In this document: piece after piece, positions 14,448 to 22,003 of the stretch | Numbering within the stretch: the stretch's first letter is position 1 | How the letters are laid out: each line of letters begins with the position of its first letter | From: an uncultured Clostridia bacterium | GTDB lineage: Bacteria > Bacillota > Clostridia > UBA1381 | DNA length: 64,000 bases | Direction of reading: 5' to 3' | Assembly (NCBI GenBank): GCA_934454145.1 | Contig: CAKSFT010000002.1 | Coordinates: forward strand, 186,001-250,000 | Made by a program: the position numbers and the translations under genes | The notes under the pieces: model-generated | What the model was told of the DNA's origin: nothing | Seen by the model: only the letters and a program-made list of their open reading frames with translations | Database searches by the model: none

Positions 14448-16490
14448 ATGCACGTATATGAAAAGGTACGGGAATACATAACAAGTCATGGTATAAAGCA
14501 AACGGTTATAGCAACAGAGGTTGGCAAGACGCCGCAGCAATGGAACAGCAGCGTCTTTTCAATTATCGAAAACCTTTCAAACTCTGTTATTGTCCCGATT
14601 GCCGGGCTTATTATTACCTTTGTCTTATGCTATGAGCTAATCAGTATGATTATAGACAAAAACAATATGCACGACGTTGACACGTTTATGTTCTTCAAAT
14701 ACTTTTTCAAGGCGTGTGTTGCTGTACTTATTGTCAGCAACACATTTAACCTTATTATGGCGGTATTTGATGTCGGACAGCATATTGTTTCAAACAGCGC
14801 CGGAGTTATTGCGGGAAATACCAATATTAACATTTCCTCTGCTCTTACGAACTTACGGCCAACACTTGAAGCAATGGGAACGGGCGAACTGTTCTTACTG
14901 ATGCTGGAAACTGCCCTCGTCAGCCTGTGTACAAGTGAAATTCCTGTTACTGCACCCGATATGGTATCTGATGATTGGTTATATGATTTTACTGAAATGA
15001 CAGAGATTGTCAACGAAATTGAGGTTAATACAATTTTGTTATTTTTTTGGATAATAGGTATGTTATTTATCTTTGGATATTACTATTGTGGAAACAGAAA
15101 ACTCCGAATGATAAGGCGGTGTTCGGAAGCATCATCAGAACGCATTATTGATATATTTGAATATTGCTGTCAAAATGCTTCTATAAAAAGAAAAATAGAT
15201 TTATTACAATCTGATATGATAACATCACCTATAACTTTTGGTTACAAAACACCGTATGTTGTTTTACCCAGTAATATAATCAAAGGACTTTCGGACAAAG
15301 AAATCGAACATATTATATTACACGAGTTGACGCACATTAAAAATAAAGATATTTGGGTTAACTTTATATCGTGCATTGAGCAACTTATTTATTGGTTTAA
15401 CCCTGTCATTTGGTGGGCTTTTTCAAAAATGAAGCGTGATCGCGAAGCATATTGTGATTGGATTGTCCTAAATGGTTATAAATCAAATGAAGAACGGCTT
15501 TGCTACGGCGAGACTCTTTTACAGTTTGCAACTGCAAAACGGACAGTATTAGCCAATACAGCAAATGGTTTGTTTGAAAATAAAGCACAACTAAAATACC
15601 GTATTACAAAAATTGCTAACTATAAGAAAGAAACGAAATTATCTAAAATAATTGGAAATCTTCTCACATTTGTTTTAGCTTTAGCGGTAATGTTGCAAGC
15701 TCCTGTTTTTGCTGCTTTTGGTTATGATTTTGGATTGTTATATTCTCCAAGCCAATCAATGAAAATGACAGAGCAAGATTATGGCAGCTTATTTAATGAT
15801 AATTCCGGTTGCGCTGTTATTTATGATTTACATGCTGATGTATATAATGTGTATAACAAATCTGATATAACGAAAAGAATAGCTCCTTGCTCAACTTTTA
15901 AAATATATAGCGCTATCAACGCATTGGAGCAAGGATATATAACACCGGAAAACAATGCTATTAAATGGGATTATTTGTCCCGGGCCTTTCCTGCGTGGAA
16001 TAGCGACCAAACATTAAATTCTGCTATGAGAAATTCAGTTAATTGGTACTTTCAATTTTTAGATAATATTGCAGGGCCAGAGCAATTAAATGATTTTTAT
16101 AAAAGCATTGGTTACGGAAATGGTGTTGTTGGTAATGATACTCAATATTATTGGAATGGAAGCGGTTTGAAAATATCGGCATTAGAGCAAGTTGAATTAT
16201 TGATAAAACTATATAACAACGAATTTGATTTTAATGAGGATAACATAAATGCAGTGAAAAATGCAATGGCTATTTCTGAAAACAACGGCAATAAACTTTA
16301 CGGAAAAACAGGAACAGGAAGAATAAGTGGAAATGATGTAAACGGTTGGTTTGTGGGTTTCGTGGAAACTGCTGATAATGTTTATTTCTTTGCGGTTAAC
16401 ATTCAAAATAATGCGAATGCGACAGGTGGTATAGCCGCACAAATCACGCAATCTATATTTACAACAATGGGTATTGAAATTAAGGTATAA
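14448..16490 (+). CDS. Chimeric HTH / VirB6-like / BlaR1 protein
   Basis: This is one 680-residue frame built from three unrelated parts. Residues 1-28 match the start of an XRE-type regulator (YEKVREYITSHGIKQTVIA). Residues 29 to about 165 match the N-terminal half of the VirB6/TrbL-like membrane protein of clostridial ICEs (QQWNSSVFSIIENLSNSVIV, then several TM helices). The rest is BlaR1: an M56 metallopeptidase with HELTH near residue 292, and a penicillin-binding sensor domain with CSTFK, SVN and YGKTGTG. The usual first BlaR1 helices are missing, and no BlaI or beta-lactamase gene is adjacent. Deletions in an ICE probably made it; beta-lactam sensing may or may not survive. Confidence 0.85.
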   Translation: MHVYEKVREYITSHGIKQTVIATEVGKTPQQWNSSVFSIIENLSNSVIVPIAGLIITFVLCYELISMIIDKNNMHDVDTFMFFKYFFKACVAVLIVSNTFNLIMAVFDVGQHIVSNSAGVIAGNTNINISSALTNLRPTLEAMGTGELFLLMLETALVSLCTSEIPVTAPDMVSDDWLYDFTEMTEIVNEIEVNTILLFFWIIGMLFIFGYYYCGNRKLRMIRRCSEASSERIIDIFEYCCQNASIKRKIDLLQSDMITSPITFGYKTPYVVLPSNIIKGLSDKEIEHIILHELTHIKNKDIWVNFISCIEQLIYWFNPVIWWAFSKMKRDREAYCDWIVLNGYKSNEERLCYGETLLQFATAKRTVLANTANGLFENKAQLKYRITKIANYKKETKLSKIIGNLLTFVLALAVMLQAPVFAAFGYDFGLLYSPSQSMKMTEQDYGSLFNDNSGCAVIYDLHADVYNVYNKSDITKRIAPCSTFKIYSAINALEQGYITPENNAIKWDYLSRAFPAWNSDQTLNSAMRNSVNWYFQFLDNIAGPEQLNDFYKSIGYGNGVVGNDTQYYWNGSGLKISALEQVELLIKLYNNEFDFNEDNINAVKNAMAISENNGNKLYGKTGTGRISGNDVNGWFVGFVETADNVYFFAVNIQNNANATGGIAAQITQSIFTTMGIEIKV

Positions 16491-16496
16491 TTTAAG

Positions 16497-16537
16497 TGAG
16501 CTGTTAGATTGTGCTTACTTTCTGACAGCTCATTTTC
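16497..16537 (+). terminator. Terminator-like hairpin after the BlaR1 chimera
   Basis: TGAGCTGT..AGA pairs with TCTGACAGCTCA, followed by a short T-rich tail. Confidence 0.55.
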
Positions 16538-16582
16538 ACACAACGAACTATTACATTTGTAAGATTTAAGTGTGGTGATTTA

Positions 16583-17374
16583 ATGAAGAAAGCAATAATA
16601 ATACTTTTAATATTGGCAGCATCTTTTTTATTGTTTTTTATGGTTATTTTTATGCTGCTGGTAGTTGGACTTTATATAACTGATGATACTACCCCGGATA
16701 ATACTGAGTCTGTATATGAGCAGAATATACAACCTCCAAAAGCCGAAATAAAAGAATTAAGTATTGAAACTTTAATTAACAGGGAAAATGAATTGGTATT
16801 TTCGTTTTCGATAAATGATTTTATAGATAGCTATAACGGTTATTATTGGGAAGATAAAAAAAGTATATATTTGACTCCGGCTGATAAATGGCAAGTGTGC
16901 GAATATGACGCAGCAATACATTCTAATCATAGAACGCTTTATTATTATTTCAAAGGAAATTATAATAATTGGGTGTTGCCAAGCATTTCGGTTTATGTTC
17001 CCGAAAATGCTGATTATGTGCAAGAAATTACCGTTGATTTTGATGACCATAGTTACAGAGAAGAAATGTATGAGTTGTACGAAGAAATGTGTTTTTATAC
17101 AATTAAGGTATTTTTTAATGACTTGTCAGACGAAAAAATTATTGAATTATACAAAACTCTTAATAAATTAGCTTATGATAATGTGTTTCCAAATGAAAAA
17201 GGCTATGCAAATAACCCTACACCTTGTGCCTTGTACTACAAAGACGGTATAGGTCTTTATCCTTATTTTGCGATTGGTCAAAGCGTGCGGTTATGTGTTA
17301 TCCCCGTTACAGAACAGACAATAAATGAATTTAAAAGGAAAGGCGTTGAAGTATATGAAATCTCTGAAAATTAA
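16583..17374 (+). CDS. Membrane-anchored hypothetical protein
   Basis: This 263-residue protein has a long N-terminal hydrophobic helix (residues 4-30, no lipobox) and an extracytoplasmic region of about 230 residues rich in Tyr, Asp and Glu. I recognise no domain. It starts at ATG 16583, after a GTGGTG-type site. It overlaps the next lipoprotein gene by 20 nt. The order BlaR1 - membrane protein - lipoprotein - wHTH regulator suggests a cell-envelope stress cassette, but this is inference from context. Confidence 0.65.
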   Translation: MKKAIIILLILAASFLLFFMVIFMLLVVGLYITDDTTPDNTESVYEQNIQPPKAEIKELSIETLINRENELVFSFSINDFIDSYNGYYWEDKKSIYLTPADKWQVCEYDAAIHSNHRTLYYYFKGNYNNWVLPSISVYVPENADYVQEITVDFDDHSYREEMYELYEEMCFYTIKVFFNDLSDEKIIELYKTLNKLAYDNVFPNEKGYANNPTPCALYYKDGIGLYPYFAIGQSVRLCVIPVTEQTINEFKRKGVEVYEISEN

Positions 17375-18605
17375 AAAAATATATGGTGTTATCAAATATA
17401 TTCTTGTTATTCTTTCGGTGTATTTAATGTTGTCATCATGTAATAAACCACAGACAACGGAGTTAGCAAACAGTGAAACTAAAAAAGAGAGAGAGTTTGA
17501 TATAGAAAAAGTAAAACAGAAAAGTGTTGAAGTTGCTGCTTTATATAAAGATTTATATTTACAATCAGAAAAAACAAAATCCGAGTATTTTCCGTATGAA
17601 GCCGAATTATCACAAACCGGAATTGATGAAATTGAAAAACTTTTGATTTCAAAGGGTTATCCCGTTATAAATAGCGACAGTAAATATCCAGATTATCTTG
17701 AAAATTCAAAAAGTTTTTATACTTTTTGGAATAATGTTTCAGCTCAAAAGGAAGCAGAGCAAGATATAATCAGTATTTCTTCAACGGGAGGACTGTTTTA
17801 TACCTCTTTTCAATATTCCAATGATATACGGTACAGAATCGGTATTGCAGTAGAATGGAATGAGAACAATGAGCCTATTGTTTCATCAGAAGAACAGGGT
17901 GAGGTAATAGATTGGGACTTGGTTAATGGAACAAACTTTTATTATCAAATATATTTGACGGGCGTTCCTTATGACGACTATTCTTTAATCAGATTAGAAC
18001 AGGCTGACAAAGAATTGTATGACCTTAATGCTAAATACATACTTCCTATCGGATATGTAAGTAATAATATGTTTGTAAGCGAGTGGACTTATCAAAATTA
18101 CGGAGAGCTTTGATTTAATGATTTACTTGAAGGGTTTTATAAATTAAGAAATAATGAGTATTTTCCTGTAGATGATTACCCTAATATGCGAGAGCCATAT
18201 ATACATTCATATATTCCTGCTGAATTGTTTGAAATTACAATAAAATCATATTTTGATATTTCGCTACAAGAATTTAGAAAACGATGTTTATATGACAGCG
18301 ATAAAAACATATATCCGTGGCAAGAAATTTGCTGTGAAAATATAACTACTTATCCAAGAGTTGAATCGGAAGTAATCAAATATCAAGATAATAATGACGG
18401 CACAATAACCCTTACAGTTAATGCCAGATGTAATGAATTTAAAACTCCGTGCCTATTTACACACGAAGTTACTATCAGGATAATAAACGATAGTGAGTAT
18501 CATTATTTAAGCAACAAAATTACATATAAAAGCGAACACGAGTTACCACCAAATCGTCCACGATTACCACCACAACGTGCAAATAGTAATGAAAAAAGTT
18601 CATAA
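17355..18605 (+). pseudogene. Lipoprotein gene interrupted by in-frame TGA
   Basis: The 5' part (17355-18113, 252 residues) starts at ATG 17355 with a lipoprotein signal ending LSSC near residue 29. After TGA (18111-18113) the same frame stays open to 18605, encoding FNDLLEGFYKLRNNEYF and about 155 more residues with no new start or ribosome-binding site at the junction. The simplest reading is one roughly 416-residue lipoprotein, of the kind sometimes called DUF6070, with a nonsense mutation. The truncated product could still be exported. The C-terminal part is Pro-rich. A sequencing error is the alternative. Confidence 0.75.
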
Positions 18606-18632
18606 AATTCTCAAATGCAAGGAGGCGGCACA

Positions 18633-19316
18633 ATGTATAAGATACTATGTATAGATGATAATTCTATGTTTTCAGATGAATTATCTGCTTATCTTGCGTT
18701 GGAAAATACATCAATAGATTGTTATTCGTACATCAATAGTTGTATCAACTATATAGAATCAGGCTTTTACAGTTTGCTTATAATTTGTATTGATAAAATT
18801 ATTGAATGGCAGCAGTTAATTATAGCTACAAGAAAAATAAGCAATATTCCGATTGCAATTATAGCCGGCAATAAAACATCTTGCAATGAAATTACGGCAT
18901 TTAATATTGGAGCTGATGATTTTATAATTAAACCATTTGAGCCACTGGTTCTTGTATCAAGGTTACAAGCATTGATAAGGCGATATATTCAATATTCGTG
19001 CAATATTGAAATAGAAAATGAAATAATACGTTTTCAGAACTTGATTATTGATGTTTCTCGACGGCAAGTATTAAAAGATGATAAGGAAATATCTCTAACA
19101 AAAACTGAATTTAACTTACTGTATTATTTTGCAAAGCATAACGGGCAAACGCTGACCAAAGAACAAATTTATATGAATGTCTGGAATGGTGAATATGTCG
19201 TTGATGATAGAAATATCATCACTCATATTCAAAGGCTACGTCAGAAAATTGAGGACGACTCTGAATATATACATACTATTCGTGGAGTCGGTTACAGATT
19301 CAGCTGCCAAAAATGA
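18633..19316 (+). CDS. OmpR-like regulator with degenerate receiver
   Basis: This is a 227-residue protein. The start is ATG 18633, with AAGGAGGCGGC upstream. The receiver domain (1-115) keeps the acidic pair (CIDDN, residues 6-10) and the lysine in IIKPF. The normal phospho-acceptor Asp position in the YSLLIICID strand reads Cys, and the Ser/Thr switch position (IAIIAGNK) reads Ala. The C-terminal winged helix (about 130-225; LTKTEFNLLYYFAKHNGQTL, VWNGEYVVDDRNIITHIQRL, GVGYRF) is normal. No histidine kinase is adjacent. It probably binds DNA without phosphorylation. Confidence 0.88.
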   Translation: MYKILCIDDNSMFSDELSAYLALENTSIDCYSYINSCINYIESGFYSLLIICIDKIIEWQQLIIATRKISNIPIAIIAGNKTSCNEITAFNIGADDFIIKPFEPLVLVSRLQALIRRYIQYSCNIEIENEIIRFQNLIIDVSRRQVLKDDKEISLTKTEFNLLYYFAKHNGQTLTKEQIYMNVWNGEYVVDDRNIITHIQRLRQKIEDDSEYIHTIRGVGYRFSCQK

Positions 19317-19357
19317 AACAAGCACAGGGGATATATAAACCTCTGTGCTTGTTTTAT
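19317..19357 (+). terminator. Terminator after the OmpR-like gene
   Basis: AAACAAGCACAG pairs with CTGTGCTTGTTT, followed by a T-rich tail. Confidence 0.85.
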
Positions 19358-19423
19358 TCTGTTGTATATTGAGAATAATAATTTTTACCATTCTGTTACC
19401 GTTTTTGTTACTATAAAAAAATG

Positions 19424-19455
19424 TTACCGAAAATTATTCATTTTATGTTCGGTAA
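19424..19455. repeat. TTACCGAA inverted repeat, possible operator
   Basis: TTACCGAA (19424-19431) and TTCGGTAA (19448-19455) lie upstream of the small gene at 19508; GTTACCG also occurs near 19395. A regulator site is possible. Confidence 0.35.
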
Positions 19456-19507
19456 TAATATCTTTATATTGTAAACTGATAATAAAGAATTTGAAAGGGG
19501 CTTTTTT

Positions 19508-19795
19508 ATGACAGAACAAGAGTTAATAAAAATAATAATTGACGAGCTAAAGGAAAATGCACTTGAAAATCACCGAAAGGAACTTGAGGAAAAAAACCAT
19601 AGTTATACAAACGAACTCACGGCATTAAGTAAAGATGTTGACAAAATATTAGCTGATATGCCTAAAAATCACGCAGACATTATAAATAGCTACATTTCAA
19701 AAAGTTCTGTTATTGCTGATGATGATTGCAGTTATTTATATATGCAAGGGGCAAAGGACTGTATAAAACTTCTAAAGTATTTAGAAATCCTTTAA
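19508..19795 (+). CDS. Small mobile-element protein, unknown function
   Basis: This 95-residue charged, helical protein is probably coiled-coil in its first half. Its C-terminal SYLYMQGAKDCIKLLKYLEI matches the end of the protein at 4199-4477 in the tRNA-Lys element. The two share only this signature strongly. GAAAGGGG lies upstream of the ATG. It stands alone between a terminator and a convergent XRE gene. Function unknown. Confidence 0.7.
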   Translation: MTEQELIKIIIDELKENALENHRKELEEKNHSYTNELTALSKDVDKILADMPKNHADIINSYISKSSVIADDDCSYLYMQGAKDCIKLLKYLEIL

Positions 19796-19828
19796 CGAAA
19801 AATGCGTATGGGATAATTCCATACGCAC

Positions 19829-20155
19829 CTATTCTGACTTATCTAAAATTGCATTTAATGTTGATGATACGATGTTAAGTTCATAATCGTTGCATTTATC
19901 AAGCATTCTAATTATGCGGCTCTTATCATCATTAACAAAAGACAAGTTAGGATAAAAAATCTTGTTAGAGTCTATATTAAGGGCAACAATGATTGCACAA
20001 AGTGTCTTGTAGCTCGGTTTCTTCCCCTCGTTCTCCAAAGAGGCTAAATAACGAGAAGATTTATGTATTCGCTCTGCGAGTTCATCTCTTGTAAGACCTG
20101 CTGCAATTCGTGCCTCTTTAATAATGTGACCTAACGCACCATATTCGTTTTGCAC
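19829..20155 (-). CDS. XRE-family transcriptional regulator
   Basis: This 108-residue protein has IIKEARIAAGLTRDELAERI and SSRYLASLENEGKKPSYKTL, a clear XRE helix-turn-helix, and a short C-terminal helical part. It starts at GTG 20155, with GAGGTGAACTGACA before it. Its target is not evident; it may control the downstream sigma-factor module or the small gene at 19508. Confidence 0.87.
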   Translation of the reverse strand: MQNEYGALGHIIKEARIAAGLTRDELAERIHKSSRYLASLENEGKKPSYKTLCAIIVALNIDSNKIFYPNLSFVNDDKSRIIRMLDKCNDYELNIVSSTLNAILDKSE

Positions 20156-20248
20156 TGTCAGTTCACCTCATATACATTTTACACCTAAATTGTGTTTTTA
20201 TAAATGATATGCAAGTGTTTTTTAATATGATATAGCAGAGCATACAAG

Positions 20249-20288
20249 CTCACCAAAATAAAAAAAACTAAAGTTTGGTGAGTTTTTC
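20249..20288 (+). terminator. Terminator-like hairpin
   Basis: CTCACCAAA (20249-20257) pairs with TTTGGTGAG (20274-20282), followed by T5. Confidence 0.6.
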
Positions 20289-20298
20289 TGTATTGCTT

Positions 20299-20339
20299 CA
20301 TAACAGCTCTCCGACTTTGGTTGTCAGAGGGCTGTTATG
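20299..20339. repeat. 17-bp inverted repeat
   Basis: CATAACAGCTCTCCGAC (20299-20315) pairs with 20323-20339 with few mismatches around a 7-nt loop. No T-run follows. Role unknown. Confidence 0.5.
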
Positions 20340-20611
20340 TTATATAAGGACAGGCATAGTAATAAAGGTAATTTATCAAAAAAATCTATGGCATTGAAAC
20401 GGCTCTTTACATCTTTGAATATGAACTAATAGAACATATTATAATCGCCTATTATAGCATACTTGTAAATTGGAGTAATCTGATTTATAAGTATGCTATT
20501 TTTCTATTTTATCAATTTTTATTTGGCAGCTCGGAAATTCTTTCCGTAGTAGTGTTGAAAGGGGAAATAAAATACCCGCTTTCTTTCGCGTTGCGAAAGG
20601 AGGTGAGATAA

Positions 20612-21034
20612 TTGGACAAGTCCCACGAACAACACAAGCAGCACACGTTTGATAGCTTTTGTAAAAGGATGCTGAAGAATGAAATGAGAGATTATTATGC
20701 TGAAATAAACAGACGTAAAAAATACGAAGTTTCATTTTCGGAATTGTCAGCAGCAGAGCTTGAACAGCTTTGTGTATACGACGAGTATTTTGCCGACGGA
20801 CATTCTTTTGATGTATTGCAGGAACAGATTACTGTTAAAGACGATACGATTGCAGAAGCATTGGCAGCGCTGCCGCAAAACAAACGTGACATAATTCTGC
20901 TTTCGTATTTCCTCGATATGAATGACGGGGAAATCGGAAAAAAGCTCAATATGGTACGCTCTACTGTGCAATACAGACGTTCAAGCATACTTAAAGAGCT
21001 CAAAAAGATTTTGGAGGAAAAAAGCAATGACTGA
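20612..21034 (+). CDS. Sigma-70-like factor of ICE type
   Basis: This is a 140-residue protein. TTG 20612 is the start, 9 nt after a strong AAAGGAGGTG site. The C-terminal half is a sigma region-4-like helix-turn-helix (ALPQNKRDIILLSYFLDMND, IGKKLNMVRSTVQYRRSSIL). Short sigma-like proteins like this sit in the recombination module of many clostridial conjugative elements. It overlaps the next HTH gene by 8 nt. Confidence 0.85.
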   Translation: MDKSHEQHKQHTFDSFCKRMLKNEMRDYYAEINRRKKYEVSFSELSAAELEQLCVYDEYFADGHSFDVLQEQITVKDDTIAEALAALPQNKRDIILLSYFLDMNDGEIGKKLNMVRSTVQYRRSSILKELKKILEEKSND

Positions 21035-21272
21035 AACGCAAGTAAAAACAAATTCAAATTTGCTTCCTTTCCCGGTCATCGTATCTGCTTCAAGCGGAGA
21101 TACATACGCAATAAACGTCGTCTTAAAACACTATGCCGGTTACATTGCTGCTCTGTCTATGAGAACACTCTATGACGAACAGGGCAATCCGCATTTGTGT
21201 ATTGACGATGATCTGCGCCGCAGATTGGAAACAAAGCTGATTACAAACATCACCAAATTTAGATTAGACTAA
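21027..21272 (+). CDS. HTH conjugative-transposon-type regulator
   Basis: This 81-residue protein has the helix-turn-helix domain of conjugative transposons (HTH_16 type). The landmarks are SASSGDTYAINVVLKHYAGY, then IDDDLRRRLETKLI near the C-terminus. It starts at ATG 21027, after TTGGAGG, and overlaps the sigma-like gene by 8 nt, so the two are translated together. They probably control expression of the element's recombinase. Confidence 0.87.
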   Translation: MTETQVKTNSNLLPFPVIVSASSGDTYAINVVLKHYAGYIAALSMRTLYDEQGNPHLCIDDDLRRRLETKLITNITKFRLD

Positions 21273-21723
21273 ATTGGGCGCCCATATACGGGAGCGTGTG
21301 CCCCTTTCCACGCTTCCCGCTGAGGGTTGCTTGTATTTCTATAAAAGCATACCGAACTTCGATATGTTTTTATAGAGCTATAAGCCTCTTAATTGAACTT
21401 TGACAAACACTCCCTAAAAAATGGGCGTCATAGACGAAACGGACACGAAAGGTATGAGCCGAGCTCTACGGCAAATACGCCACGACTTCCACCGGGAACG
21501 AGCGATAAATATTTGTACCGTAATTGCAGAGGTGGCTTTCTGCAAGCAAAGACGTTCATACTGAATAATGATACTCCCGCGTTGAACGCCCTCAAAGCAT
21601 TGCGCGGCGCACCTATAAGCATGGGCCGAGTGGTGAAATTCCCTGTGGAGCTGTAAGCCAGCAGCCGTCCGTTTTTGTCATATAGTTTTTTGGATAAATA
21701 TTTTGGTGAAAGAGGTGTGGCCT
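21273..21723 (+). other. Apparently non-coding, structured region of the mobile module
   Basis: No convincing gene is present. Two hairpins are visible: CGGGAGCGTG with CACGCT(T)CCCG (about 21288-21319) and TCTATAAAAGCATA with 21363-21376. An open frame at 21393-21656 has no ribosome-binding site and an unusual composition, and I do not call it. I have an impression that similar sequence stands at this place in other clostridial elements, which would fit a conserved RNA or recombination site; that needs comparison. Confidence 0.45.
21338..21376. repeat. 14-bp inverted repeat in non-coding region
   Basis: TCTATAAAAGCATA (21338-21351) pairs with TATGTTTTTATAGA (21363-21376), one G-T pair, around an 11-nt loop. 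Confidence 0.65.
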
Positions 21724-21903
21724 ATGGCTGAAAATACTAAATCCAAAACCAACGAGAATTGTCATAGAGCCGACAGCTCTTTGACGGCTAAAACCACTTA
21801 CGAATTTGATAAAAATTCTTTTATTGTCGAACCCGTTTTCAAAACGGAAAATTCTGAAACTTTAGGGGCTGTCTTACTCCGCCTTATGACACAAAAAGAA
21901 TAA
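21724..21903 (+). CDS. TnpW-like transposon-encoded protein
   Basis: This is a 59-residue protein. The start is ATG 21724, with AAAGAGGTG upstream. After a low-complexity N-terminus it has the short FIVEPVFKTENSETLGAVLL pattern that resembles TnpW-family proteins encoded beside TnpX-type recombinases. It lies 100 nt before such a recombinase. Function within the family is not well known. Confidence 0.65.
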   Translation: MAENTKSKTNENCHRADSSLTAKTTYEFDKNSFIVEPVFKTENSETLGAVLLRLMTQKE

Positions 21904-22003
21904 AAAGTTGCACAACTTTATTCAAACAGGCTGACAAGTCAAAAAAAGCGCGTTATAATATTTATAGGTTAAGTGCTTATTTGACTGTCGGAAAGGAGGA
22001 CTA

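Larger units (their letters stand above)
20156..20611. other. Intergenic stretch with two hairpins
   Basis: No gene is visible. It contains a terminator-like hairpin (20249-20288) and a 17-bp inverted repeat (20299-20339). The 3' end is the ribosome-binding region of the sigma-like gene (AAAGGAGGTGA). The rest shows nothing I can name. Confidence 0.55.

Noticed and set aside
21393..21656. 87-codon frame in the mobile module
   Set aside because: No ribosome-binding site, odd composition and an opposite-strand frame of similar quality; treated as non-coding.
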